Shown here piece after piece: positions 16,641 through 24,678 of a stretch of DNA of 47,790 bases (position 1 is its first letter; each line of letters starts with the position of its first letter). A program made the position numbers and the translations under genes. The notes beneath the pieces were generated by a model. The model had not been told where the DNA came from. It did no database searches and saw nothing but the letters and a program-made list of their open reading frames with translations. Where the stretch lies: contig JAUQYA010000087.1 in assembly GCA_030837785.1 (NCBI GenBank), positions 1-47,790 on the forward strand, written 5' to 3'. The stretch comes from Albidovulum sp. (GTDB taxonomy: Bacteria; Pseudomonadota; Alphaproteobacteria; Rhodobacterales; Rhodobacteraceae).

Positions 16641-17534
16641 TCAGCCGGGGAACGGATTGATGCCTGCTCCGACGCTGTCGAGCCTGGCGACGAGGTCGCT
16701 GACAAGCTGCAGCCCCGCCGCCGAAAGCCGCGGGTGCTTGTAGAAAAGGCCGACTCGGAGCGGATCGAGAGAGGGAAATCCATCCGTGCTGTCCAGCACG
16801 CGCATCCCCGGCAGCATCGTCGCCTTCGTCAGCGCCGAGACACACAATCCGTTCAGCACCGCGTTCTGGAGACCGGAGATTCCCGGGCCGGTGTAGACGA
16901 TGCGCCAGCGCCGTTCGATCGAATCCAGCGCCTGGATCATGCGGGCGCGGTAATCGCAGCCTTCCGGGTGGGCACCGAGCGGAACGGGGCGCTGCGGGGT
17001 ATCGCGGAACCCCTCCGCCGCGGCCCATATCGGCTGCTCGATCCAGGCGCGCGAAAGATACGGCATCCGCGGGTCCGACATCATCGCGATGATCACGTCC
17101 AGTTCGTCGGCGCGCAGATCCTGATGAAGCTGCCGGCTCAGGTCGCAATGGATTTCCAGCTCGACCTCTGCATGTGCCTGCACGAAGGCGGTGATCGCGC
17201 TTTGAAGGAACGCCACCGAATAGTCGGTCGGCAGGCCGATGCGAAGCACACCGGTCTTGTCGGAACGGTGGAAGTAGCCCACCGCCTCGTCGTTGATCCG
17301 GATCATCTCGCGCGCATAGCTCAAGAGCGCCTCCCCGGCTGGCGTCGGCTGGATCGAGCGCCCCTCCTGCGTCAGAAGCGGGGCCCGGATGAGGTCCTCG
17401 AGCCTGCGGATCTGAAGCGAAATCGCCGGCTGGCTGCGCCCCAGGAACGCACCGGCCTTGGAGTGGCCGCCGAGTTCGACGACCGCGATGAAGGTTCTCA
17501 GGAGGTCGGTGGGAAGGTTGGTGATACCCGCCAT
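16641..17534 (-). CDS. LysR-family transcriptional regulator
   Basis: 297-residue LysR regulator. The N-terminal winged helix-turn-helix covers about residues 5-65 (LLRTFIAVVELGGHSKAGAFLGRSQPAISLQIRRLE), and a substrate-binding domain follows (VLRIGLPTDYSVAFL onward). The ATG at 17534 places the helix-turn-helix at the usual position; a start at 17615 would add 27 residues translated from the promoter. It is divergent from creatininase, the usual arrangement for a LysR gene and its target. It probably senses creatinine, creatine or a product and acts on the shared motifs before potD and creatinase. Confidence 0.9.
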   Translation of the reverse strand: MAGITNLPTDLLRTFIAVVELGGHSKAGAFLGRSQPAISLQIRRLEDLIRAPLLTQEGRSIQPTPAGEALLSYAREMIRINDEAVGYFHRSDKTGVLRIGLPTDYSVAFLQSAITAFVQAHAEVELEIHCDLSRQLHQDLRADELDVIIAMMSDPRMPYLSRAWIEQPIWAAAEGFRDTPQRPVPLGAHPEGCDYRARMIQALDSIERRWRIVYTGPGISGLQNAVLNGLCVSALTKATMLPGMRVLDSTDGFPSLDPLRVGLFYKHPRLSAAGLQLVSDLVARLDSVGAGINPFPG

Positions 17535-17545
17535 GCATTTGCGCC

Positions 17546-17560
17546 TGAAATCAGAGTATT
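17546..17560. promoter_or_regulatory. possible third, half copy of the shared motif
   Basis: TGAAATC then AGAGTATT on the plus strand matches the right half (GAAAT-N3-C-N-GATT) of the motif found before potD and creatinase with two mismatches; the left half is degenerate. It lies 12 bases before the LysR start codon. Autoregulation is the likely use if it is real. Confidence 0.25.
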
Positions 17561-17565
17561 GCGAC

Positions 17566-17594
17566 AATCTATTTTTCTTATCGGGGGACGGCAA
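17566..17594 (-). promoter_or_regulatory. promoter candidate for the LysR gene
   Basis: On the minus strand TTGCCG (17594-17589) and TAGATT (17571-17566) are separated by 17 bases, about 30 bases upstream of the LysR start codon. The intervening DNA is AT-rich. ATTG-N3-CAAT at 17558-17568 is an adjacent dyad of the kind LysR proteins bind. Confidence 0.4.
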
Positions 17595-17630
17595 CGTAGA
17601 TTTTGGGAAGCCCATGCCCTAGGAGCCGCC

Positions 17631-18407
17631 ATGCCCAAGACCAGCCCCTTCGCCTCCGAACTGACCTGGCCCGAGTATGACGCGGCGGTGCGGAACGGCG
17701 CCACGCCGATCCTCATTCCGATCGGTTCGATGGAGCAGCACGGCCATCACATGCCGCTGCACGTCGACGTGCTTCTGCCGACCGAATTCGCCCGCCGCGT
17801 GGCCCTCGAGATCGGTGCTCTGGTCGCGCCACCCTTCACCTACGGCTACAAGTCGCACCAGAAGTCCGGCGGCGGCAATCACCTGCCGGGAACGACAAGC
17901 CTTGACGGTGCCACGCTGGTTGCTGCGCTGAAGGACGTCGTGAAGGAATTCGCCCGCCACGGTGTGCGCAATATCTGCCTCGTGAACGGGCATTTCGAGA
18001 ATTCCTGGTTCATCGTCGAGGCGATCGACCTCGCCTTGCGCGAGCTGCGCTGGGATGGGGTGACCGATCTGAAGGTGGTCGTCCTTTCCTACTGGGACTT
18101 CGTTCACAAGGAGGCCATCGCGAGGCTCTATCCCGGCGGGTTCCCGGGCTGGGATGTCGAACACGGCGGGGTGCTGGAAACCTCGCTCATGCTGGCGCTC
18201 CACCCGCAGCTCGTCCACCTCGACCGGGCCGTCGACCATCCGCCGGCGACATTCCCGCCTTATGATGTCTACCCGGTGAAGCGGGAATGGACCCCCCCGC
18301 CCGGAACGCTTTCTTCGCCAAGGGATGCCTCGGTCGAAAAGGGCCATATCCTGCTTGAGGTCTGCACTGCGGGCATCGTCGGCGCGCTGACGGCCGAATT
18401 CGGCTGA
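17631..18407 (+). CDS. crnA: creatininase (creatinine amidohydrolase)
   Basis: Cytosolic metal-dependent hydrolase that interconverts creatinine and creatine. The 258-residue protein is full length and resembles Pseudomonas creatininase throughout as I recall it. The metal ligands are visible: Glu35 and His37 in MEQHGHHM, Asp46 in HVDVLLP, and His121 and Glu123 in NGHFENS. Family blocks YGYKS, QKSGGGNH, PGTTSLDGAT, VVVLSYWDFV and DHPPATFPPYDV are present. AGGAG precedes the ATG at 17631; a long frame extending back to 16638 is antisense to the LysR gene. Divergent from LysR and convergent with creatinase. Confidence 0.95.
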   Translation: MPKTSPFASELTWPEYDAAVRNGATPILIPIGSMEQHGHHMPLHVDVLLPTEFARRVALEIGALVAPPFTYGYKSHQKSGGGNHLPGTTSLDGATLVAALKDVVKEFARHGVRNICLVNGHFENSWFIVEAIDLALRELRWDGVTDLKVVVLSYWDFVHKEAIARLYPGGFPGWDVEHGGVLETSLMLALHPQLVHLDRAVDHPPATFPPYDVYPVKREWTPPPGTLSSPRDASVEKGHILLEVCTAGIVGALTAEFG

Positions 18408-18492
18408 TCCCTTCCAACAGGCTGCGGGGGGACACGCGGCTGCCGTAAGGTCGCTCTGCCTCCGGGGCCGTCGCGTCAGGCGGCCTTTCGGA

Positions 18493-19707
18493 TCAATTGC
18501 AGATGACGTTGTGTTCGGGGCCAAGGGGGAAGCCGGTGATGTTCTCGGCGCCGTCCTCGGTCACAATCAGGATGTCGTGTTCCCGGTAGCCGCCGGCGCC
18601 GGGCGTGCCCACGGGAAGCATCACCATCGGTTCCATCGACACGACCATGCCCGGCTTCAGATCGCTTTCGGTGTCCTCGCGAAGCTCAACGCCCGCTTCC
18701 CGGCCGTAGTAATGGCAGAGCGCGCCGAAGGAATGGCCATAGCCGAAGGAACGGTATTTCAGCAGATCCCACTGCCGATACATGCCGTTCAGCTCGGTCG
18801 CGATCTCGTTGCACTTCGCACCGGGCCTGATCAACTCCAGCCCGCGCCGGTGGACGGCGAGGTTCTTTTCCCAGATGTCGAGGCTCGCATCATCGACGCT
18901 GTCGCAGAACAGCGTGCGTTCGAGCGCGGTGTAATAGCCGAAGATCATCGGGAAGCAGTTGAGGCTGAGGATCTCTCCCGACCCGATCTTCCTGTTCGTC
19001 ACCGGATTGTGCGCGCCATCGGTGTTGATGCCCGACTGGAACCAGGTCCAGGTGTCCATGAGTTCCACGAAGGGAAACGACCTGGCGATTTCCCGGATCA
19101 TCGCCGTGGTCGAGGCGATCGCAACCTCGTGTTCCGGGACGCCCGCCCTGATCGCCGCCGCGCCGGCCGCGCCCCCCAAGTCGCAGACGCGCGCGCCCTC
19201 GCGGATCAGCCTCTGTTCCTCGGCCGACTTGATCGCGCGCATCCACATTGACGGCCGCGCCACATCGACGAACGCCACGCCCGGCAATGCCGCCTCGAGC
19301 TGGCGGCGATAGTCGAGCGAGACATGGTCGAACTCGATACCCAGCCGCCTGACGCCCGGCGTCAACTGCCGCACCGCGCGGTAGAAGTTGTCGCGACGCC
19401 AGTCGGTATAGGTGACGTTGCCGCCGAAGCTCCGCCGCCAGGGCTGGCCGCCGTCGATCCCGGAGGAGATGGTGGTGGCCGCATCCTGCGTGACGACCAT
19501 CCCATATTTGCGGCCGAAGCAGCAATAGAGCCAGCCCGAGTAGTAGTTGATGCAGTGATACGAGGTGAACAGCGCTGCGTCGATGTCGTTGGCGGCCATC
19601 CAGGTGCGGACATCGTCCTGACGCCGTTTCATCTCGGCATCGGAGAACGGCGAATAGTCCTTCTCGCCGTTGTGCCACTCCATCACGTGCAACATGTCAT
19701 CGGTCAT
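18493..19707 (-). CDS. creatinase (creatine amidinohydrolase)
   Basis: Hydrolyses creatine to sarcosine and urea. The 404-residue protein has the two-domain creatinase/M24 pita-bread fold but, as expected for creatinase, depends on a histidine and not on a metal pair. The catalytic histidine is His233 in FQSGINTDGAHNPV, one position off Pseudomonas His232. Other creatinase blocks: FTSYHCINYYSGWLYCCFGR, SSGIDGGQPWRR, ELMDTWTWFQSG, SLNCFPMI, GYREHDILIV and AENITGFPLGPE. These exclude an ordinary prolidase or the DMSP lyase DddP. Its promoter carries the motif shared with the importer. Confidence 0.95.
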   Translation of the reverse strand: MTDDMLHVMEWHNGEKDYSPFSDAEMKRRQDDVRTWMAANDIDAALFTSYHCINYYSGWLYCCFGRKYGMVVTQDAATTISSGIDGGQPWRRSFGGNVTYTDWRRDNFYRAVRQLTPGVRRLGIEFDHVSLDYRRQLEAALPGVAFVDVARPSMWMRAIKSAEEQRLIREGARVCDLGGAAGAAAIRAGVPEHEVAIASTTAMIREIARSFPFVELMDTWTWFQSGINTDGAHNPVTNRKIGSGEILSLNCFPMIFGYYTALERTLFCDSVDDASLDIWEKNLAVHRRGLELIRPGAKCNEIATELNGMYRQWDLLKYRSFGYGHSFGALCHYYGREAGVELREDTESDLKPGMVVSMEPMVMLPVGTPGAGGYREHDILIVTEDGAENITGFPLGPEHNVICN

Positions 19708-19749
19708 GGAAGCGTCCTTTCGGTCCCGGCAGATCGGCAGCCTTCGCCG

Positions 19750-19802
19750 AGCCTAGTGGCACCCCCGCGCCCACAGAAATTTGTTCTGGAAATTCCCCGA
19801 TT
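19750..19802 (-). promoter_or_regulatory. promoter and shared activator motif upstream of creatinase
   Basis: On the plus strand 19777-19802 reads AAAT-N2-GTTCT-N-GAAAT-N3-C-N-GATT, identical at all specified positions to 16589-16614. From the motif to a CTAG is 24 bases in both cases (19753-19756 here), and from the motif to the start codon is 70 versus 71 bases. On the minus strand a weak CTGTGG / TAGGCT pair spaced 15 lies at the same place. Probably an activator-dependent promoter. Confidence 0.6.
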
Positions 19803-19818
19803 AGGCTCGTTTAGGCGC

Positions 19819-19845
19819 GGCAGGGCGCTTCCCACCCGCCCTGCC
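19819..19845 (-). terminator. stem-loop behind the metallo-hydrolase gene
   Basis: GGCAGGGCG (19819-19827) and CGCCCTGCC (19837-19845) form a perfect 9-bp stem with a 9-base loop. It lies between the metallo-hydrolase stop and the creatinase promoter, so it could insulate creatinase from upstream transcription. No T-run follows. The rest of the 258-bp gap has no further clear signal. Confidence 0.5.
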
Positions 19846-19965
19846 CAGGGCGCGAACGCGCATCACGGACCGACCACAGCGGGGCGGGGTCCGCAGGGTT
19901 GCGCGCAGGAAGGCGCCGGGCCGCCGGTGCACGGCGGAACCGATCGCGCCAATCGCGTACGGCGA

Positions 19966-21336
19966 TCAAATCTCGTGAACGCCATGCAGGTCCGGCAGTT
20001 CGACGCGCGTCGCCTCCAGGGCCGGGGCAAGCGCCGTGCGGGCCGTCCCCTCGCCATGAACCAGGAACGTGACCGCGGGGCGGCCGGTTCCTGCGTGCCA
20101 CCCAATGAGATCCGACCGCCCGGCATGCGCCGAGAATCCATTGATTGTGTGAACGTGCGCCCGCACCGGGATCTCCTCTCCGAAGAGCTTCACCGAGGTC
20201 GCCCCGTCGATGATGACGCGGGCAAGCGTGCCCTCGGCGGCAAAGCCCACGAAGATGATGCTGCAATCCCTGTGGCCAAGGTTGTGGCGGAGGTGATGGC
20301 GTATCCGCCCGCCGGTGCACATCCCCGATCCGGCCATGATGACGGCACCCGACCGGATGCGGTTCAATGCCGTCGAGTCCGACGCGTCGCGCGTGAAATG
20401 CAGGTCGGGAAGCCGAAACGGGTCCTGCCCGCTGGCAAGAAGCGTCGCGATTTCGGGCTTCAGCGCTTCATGATGGCGGCGGAAAAGCTGCGTCGCCGAG
20501 ATCGCCATCGGTGGATCGAGGAAGACCTGCACCGAGGCCGGGATCTTGCCGGAGGCCACGCCCTCCCGGATGTAGTAGAGCAGTTCCTGCGCCCGCTCGA
20601 GCGCGAAGGTCGGGATGACGACATTGCCGCCGCGGGAATGTGCCCTTCGGATCGCGGCGTGGAATTCGGCCACGGTATCGGCAAGCGAGCGGTGATCGCG
20701 GTCGCCGTATGTGCTTTCCATCACCACGACGTCGGCACCCGCCGGCGGCGCCGGTGGGTTGAGCAGAGGCCGCTCGCGGGGGCCGAGGTCGCCGGAAAAC
20801 ACGACCCGCCGCACCCGGCCCTTCTCGGTCACGTCGAGCGCGATGCTGGCCGAGCCGAGGATATGGCCGGCATCGTGGAAGGTGGCGACCGCACCGTGCC
20901 CGAGGTCGAGGGGCCACCCGTATTCCGCCACACGTCCGAAGCGATCGAGACTGTCGAGCGCCCCGACGGTATCGTAGAGCGGTTCGCCCGGTTCCCCGTG
21001 GTGGCGCCGTCGGCCCGCATCTTCCTCCAGCAGGTGGGCGGAATCGAGAAGCACCAGCCGGGTGAGATCACGCGTCGCGGCGGTGCAGATGATTTCCCCG
21101 GTGAAGCCGCGCTTCACAAGCAGGGGAATGCGGCCGCAGTGATCGAGATGCGCATGGGTCAGAAGAAGGACGTCGATCGCGGCGGCGTCGAACCCGAAGG
21201 GCGCGGCATTCTCCTCGTGCAGTTCGCGCCCGCCCTGGAACATGCCGCAGTCGATGAGGATGTTCCGGCCATTGACGGCAAGGAGGTGGCACGAGCCCGT
21301 GACCCCGCCCGCCGCGCCGTGGAACGAGAACCTCAT
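19966..21336 (-). CDS. MBL-fold beta-CASP hydrolase, RNA-processing type
   Basis: 456-residue metallo-beta-lactamase-fold protein with a beta-CASP domain, of the YSH1/CPSF73-like prokaryotic family. Zinc-site motifs are HAHLDHCG, HDAGHILGSA and SGDLG. Beta-CASP segments are ESTYGDRDH, IPTFALERAQELLYYI and MAGSGMCTGGRIRHHL. A C-terminal RMMBL segment contains INGFSAHAGRSDL. Relatives are RNA endo/exonucleases, so RNA processing is likely. The ATG at 21336 follows GGGGAG; a start at 21420 would add 28 unconserved residues. Confidence 0.88.
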   Translation of the reverse strand: MRFSFHGAAGGVTGSCHLLAVNGRNILIDCGMFQGGRELHEENAAPFGFDAAAIDVLLLTHAHLDHCGRIPLLVKRGFTGEIICTAATRDLTRLVLLDSAHLLEEDAGRRRHHGEPGEPLYDTVGALDSLDRFGRVAEYGWPLDLGHGAVATFHDAGHILGSASIALDVTEKGRVRRVVFSGDLGPRERPLLNPPAPPAGADVVVMESTYGDRDHRSLADTVAEFHAAIRRAHSRGGNVVIPTFALERAQELLYYIREGVASGKIPASVQVFLDPPMAISATQLFRRHHEALKPEIATLLASGQDPFRLPDLHFTRDASDSTALNRIRSGAVIMAGSGMCTGGRIRHHLRHNLGHRDCSIIFVGFAAEGTLARVIIDGATSVKLFGEEIPVRAHVHTINGFSAHAGRSDLIGWHAGTGRPAVTFLVHGEGTARTALAPALEATRVELPDLHGVHEI

Positions 21337-21576
21337 CTCGCCGCTCCCCTCATGGGTGCCGGGGCTACCTCTCGCGCTGCCACCGGCCTGATCCCCGCCC
21401 CTCCGCACTCTGAGTAGCATAAGCTGCGCAAATTCCCAGCCTTGCGGGCAGCCGCCCCTGCTTGGGCCAGCCTAGCAGCGCCTGCACAGACATGGCGATG
21501 CGCCGGCCCGAAAGCCCGCCCGGCACACGGATCACCGCGCCCCTCGTCGCGCCACTGGCCTGTCCGGAGAGAGGAA

Positions 21577-21652
21577 TGGTGCCGGTGAAGGGACTCGAAC
21601 CCCCGACCCCATCATTACGAATGACGTGCTCTACCAGCTGAGCTACACCGGC
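21577..21652 (-). tRNA. tRNA-Thr (anticodon CGU), CCA encoded
   Basis: Read on the minus strand the 76 bases fold as a standard tRNA. The acceptor stem is GCCGGTG/CACCGGC, the D arm GCTCAGCTGGTAGAGC, the anticodon stem CGTCA/TGATG with loop TTCGTAA (anticodon CGT), and the T arm contains GGTTCGAGTCC. A CCA end is encoded. Outside the gene, leader AGAGGAA and trailer TTCCTCT can extend the acceptor stem. The 190 bases upstream to hemY show no convincing promoter that I can defend. Confidence 0.97.
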
Positions 21653-21843
21653 ATTCCTCTGTCGCGGCCGTACTATGGCGCCGGACGCAGCACAAGCCCG
21701 ATTTGCATTCCGCAGCCGTGCAGATCGTCCTCGGATCACACGCTCGGCCGGCGTCGGCAGGTCTGCACAGCACTGCGCCCGGGTCGTGTCCGGCCGGGGT
21801 GGCGGGCAGATAGCTTCATCGCAAGCGGCTGTGTAGTCCCAAA

Positions 21844-23310
21844 TCAGCGGCGCAGGCCGACTTCCTCATCAAGAATCTCGGCTTCGTCGATGCCGATTCC
21901 CGCTCCCTCGCTCCGGTCCCGCGACGGGACCGGGCTGCCGACGATGAGCGGCAACATCTCGGCCCCGTTCGGCAGCGGGACAGCGGCATTCGGGGGCTCC
22001 CGCCAGCTCAGCGTGTCGAATCCGCCGCAGTTATCACAGGTCGGCGTCCAGTCGGCCTGGATGTTGTGGCAGGTTTCGCAGACCCACTGGGGGCCGCGGC
22101 TTGCCGTCAGGGCCCGCGCGAGCCAGCCGCGCACGACCGCATCGTCCTGGCCTTCGCCCCGCGCGATCGCGGCCATGATTGCCAGGCTGCGCGCGGTCGG
22201 GTGGGTTTCGGCCAGATCACCCAGCGCGCGTCGGGCGGAGGGGAAATCCTCTGCCGCGAGCTGCAGCTCGGCGCGCAGAAGGCGCGATTCCTCGTGGTCC
22301 GGATTGGCGGACAGAAGGGTCTCGAACCGCTTCAGGCGGGCAACGGCTGTCTCGTCCGGAACGATCGCGGCAAAGGCGGCGGCAAGATCCGGGTGGGGCT
22401 TCGCCTCCCACGACCTCTTGAGGATTCGCGCGGCGTATTTCGGCTTGCCGGCCTGAACATAGCCGCGCGCTGCCAGAACCGCCGCCGGAATCAGGTCGGG
22501 CGACTGCTTGTTGGCCGCGATCGCGGCCTCCCGCACCTCGATCGGCGCCTCGTCGGAAAAGACCTCCTTCGTCTCCTGCAGCGCAAGCACGGCATCGCGC
22601 CGCCTGAAGACGTCGCGCGGCAGGAGGCCCTGCCTGTGCTTGGCGCCAAGCACCTCGCGCGCGCCCTTCCAGTCCCCCTTCTCGGCCCTGAGCTTCAGCA
22701 GGGTGTCCTGCACATCCTGCTGGCGGGGCTTCAGCGCGAAGGCCTTCTCGGCAAGCTTCATCGCCGTCTCGGTATCGCCTTCGGCCAGTTTCTGGCGCAT
22801 CAGGCCGCGGACTCCCACGAAGCGGGTGCGGTCGTCGGCGAGAAGCCGCTTGTAGACCTCGGTCGCGCGCCTGGTATCGCCCGCGACCTCGGCCGCCTGG
22901 GCGGCGATCAGGTTCGTCAGTTCCGGTCGGCCGAGATATCTTTCGGCCTTCGCGGCCTGGCTGAGCGCGACCTTGCCTTCGCCAGACGCAATCGCCATCA
23001 ACCCGTCCGCCAGCGCCTGAAAGCCCTTCCGCTCGCGGTTGCGGTCGAAATACCGGCTGAGCGCGGTTTCATCCCCGTTGATGAAACGGAGCGTGGCGAC
23101 GATGAGGCCGGCGAGTTTCATCACCAGCCAGAGAGCGAGAATCGCCACAAGGACGGCCACGACCATCTGCACCGGGCCGAGGCTGTATTCGGTGTTGGCG
23201 ATGGAAATGCGCACACCGCTGCCGGTTTCGGCCAGATAGCCGGCGCCAAGTGCAAGCGCCGCCACGATCACGACGAAGAAGACCACCTTCAGGAAGGACC
23301 AGATCATCAC
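21844..23310 (-). CDS. hemY: HemY-type TPR membrane protein with C-terminal zinc ribbon
   Basis: 488-residue HemY N-terminal-domain protein. Two membrane helices sit at about residues 5-27 and 45-70 (MVVAVLVAILALWLVMKLAGLIV), followed by the family motif FINGDETALSRYFDRNRERKG and helical TPR-like repeats. The C-terminus has a four-cysteine ribbon, CETC and CDNC, spaced 12 residues. HemY proteins are linked by gene position to heme synthesis but have no proven catalytic role. It lies 4 bases after mic60, in one operon with hemD. It is not the protoporphyrinogen oxidase also called HemY. Confidence 0.88.
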   Translation of the reverse strand: MMIWSFLKVVFFVVIVAALALGAGYLAETGSGVRISIANTEYSLGPVQMVVAVLVAILALWLVMKLAGLIVATLRFINGDETALSRYFDRNRERKGFQALADGLMAIASGEGKVALSQAAKAERYLGRPELTNLIAAQAAEVAGDTRRATEVYKRLLADDRTRFVGVRGLMRQKLAEGDTETAMKLAEKAFALKPRQQDVQDTLLKLRAEKGDWKGAREVLGAKHRQGLLPRDVFRRRDAVLALQETKEVFSDEAPIEVREAAIAANKQSPDLIPAAVLAARGYVQAGKPKYAARILKRSWEAKPHPDLAAAFAAIVPDETAVARLKRFETLLSANPDHEESRLLRAELQLAAEDFPSARRALGDLAETHPTARSLAIMAAIARGEGQDDAVVRGWLARALTASRGPQWVCETCHNIQADWTPTCDNCGGFDTLSWREPPNAAVPLPNGAEMLPLIVGSPVPSRDRSEGAGIGIDEAEILDEEVGLRR

Positions 23311-23314
23311 GACC

Positions 23315-24595
23315 TCACTTCAGCTCGGCCGCGAGCGCGGCGGCGGCGGATGTCGCGGCGATCCGGCGATTGGCGAGGGCGACCCATTCGGTCATCCGCG
23401 CCTGGCCGTCCTTCGGCAGGGCACCGATCTCGGTAATGGCCGCTTCCAGATCGCCTGCCGCAAGCGCCCCCTCGGTGCGGGAAAGGACGGCGTCGGGGTC
23501 TGCCCCTTCGCGCGGGGCGAGCGAGCGTGCGCCGGACTGCGTCCGCAGGAAGGCGCGCGTCCGGTCCCACAGGCTTCCGCTTGCAGTTTCCCTCAACGAG
23601 GCGGCAAGCGCATCGCGCGCCGCCGGTGGGAAGGCGGCACGCAGCGCCTCGAGCGTCGGAACCCCCTGCCCCTGCTCGGCAAGGGCCGGCGGCACCTCGA
23701 CCCCGGCGCCGGTCAGATCGACAAGCGCAGGGTCGAGCGCACCGCCGGCGGTCAACGCCGCCTGAATCCGCCCCAGTGCCGCCCGGGCCGTTGCGGCCCT
23801 CGCGGTTTCCTCCGCCTCGGTCCTCAGCCGGTCGGCCTCGGCAACGGCGGCCTTCATGGTTTCGGCGGCACTCGCGGCCTCGGCCTGAACCTTCGCCTGC
23901 GCCTCTGCGAGTGCTGCCTTCTGGGCCGCCATGTCGGCGCGGAATGCCTCCATCTCGCGCCCGAAGGCGTCGAGCGCGGTCGCCGAGGCGGCCCCGCCTT
24001 CCGCCGGGCGCTTCTCGAGCGCGGAAAGGCGCCCGTCGAGATCATCGAGACGCGCGCCGGTCTCGGCAATCCGGGTGTCGAGCGCGGAAAGGCCGTTGCG
24101 AAGGTCCGCAAGCGCCGTGTCGGTCTGTTCGGCGAACGCTGCCTGCGCCGACGCAAGATCGGCCCCGGTCGTGTCTGCCGCTGCGGCATCCATCGCTTTC
24201 GACAAGGTGTCGAGCCGTGTCGCCTGTTGGACAAGGCCGTCCCGGACGGTGGCGATCTCGTCGGCCGGAACCTGCGGCATCCAGAACCGTGGCAGGACAT
24301 AGGTCGCCGCGCCAAAGCCCAGACCCGCGGCGATGGCGCCGCCCAGAACCGTCGGCAGGAAGCCGCTGCGGCGGCGCACGGCCTCTGGCCGATGCGTCGG
24401 TTCGACCGGCTTGCGGGATTCCTCCGGCGCGGGTGCGGCGGCGGATTCGGGTTCTTCCCGCGACATGGCCTCGATCTCCGGTTCCGGCGGCATCGCTGCC
24501 TCACCGGCCGTATCGCCCAACAGCGTCTCGATCGCGGAATCTTCGTCCGGCGCAGCCGCGTCGGTTCCGGTTTCGCCCTTCCGCGTTCTTGCCAT
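23315..24595 (-). CDS. alphaproteobacterial Mic60 (mitofilin-like)
   Basis: 426-residue inner-membrane protein. The acidic, proline-rich cytoplasmic N-terminus covers residues 1-75, one membrane helix about 78-101 (FLPTVLGGAIAAGLGFGAATYVL), and a long coiled coil about 115-280 rich in Ala, Glu and Arg. A C-terminal mitofilin-like domain follows. Bacterial Mic60 homologues sit between hemD and hemY, as here, and are linked to intracytoplasmic membrane shape. The ATG at 24595 was chosen because the 29 upstream residues look non-coding. Low sequence complexity makes the call lean on topology and position. Confidence 0.8.
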   Translation of the reverse strand: MARTRKGETGTDAAAPDEDSAIETLLGDTAGEAAMPPEPEIEAMSREEPESAAAPAPEESRKPVEPTHRPEAVRRRSGFLPTVLGGAIAAGLGFGAATYVLPRFWMPQVPADEIATVRDGLVQQATRLDTLSKAMDAAAADTTGADLASAQAAFAEQTDTALADLRNGLSALDTRIAETGARLDDLDGRLSALEKRPAEGGAASATALDAFGREMEAFRADMAAQKAALAEAQAKVQAEAASAAETMKAAVAEADRLRTEAEETARAATARAALGRIQAALTAGGALDPALVDLTGAGVEVPPALAEQGQGVPTLEALRAAFPPAARDALAASLRETASGSLWDRTRAFLRTQSGARSLAPREGADPDAVLSRTEGALAAGDLEAAITEIGALPKDGQARMTEWVALANRRIAATSAAAALAAELK

Positions 24596-24678
24596 CAGAA
24601 ATCCCCTTCGCACAAACCGCAGGCGGGAGTCGCTGCCACCGGTCCGTGGGTGAAACTTAGTCCCCGGGGCGTGCGGGC

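Noticed and set aside
16638..18407. 589-residue plus-strand frame as one protein or a fusion
   Set aside because: The first part is antisense to the LysR gene; creatininase begins at 17631 with a good ribosome-binding site.
18408..18492. terminator between creatininase and creatinase
   Set aside because: Only a 5-bp GGCCG/CGGCC stem followed by TTTC is visible, too weak to call.
18493..19707. DMSP lyase DddP or prolidase instead of creatinase
   Set aside because: The FQSGINTDGAHNPV histidine site and the creatinase-specific blocks, plus adjacent creatininase, favour creatinase.
19324..21417. 697-residue plus-strand open frame
   Set aside because: Runs antisense through creatinase and the metallo-hydrolase, both of which have full catalytic motifs; composition is that of a GC shadow.
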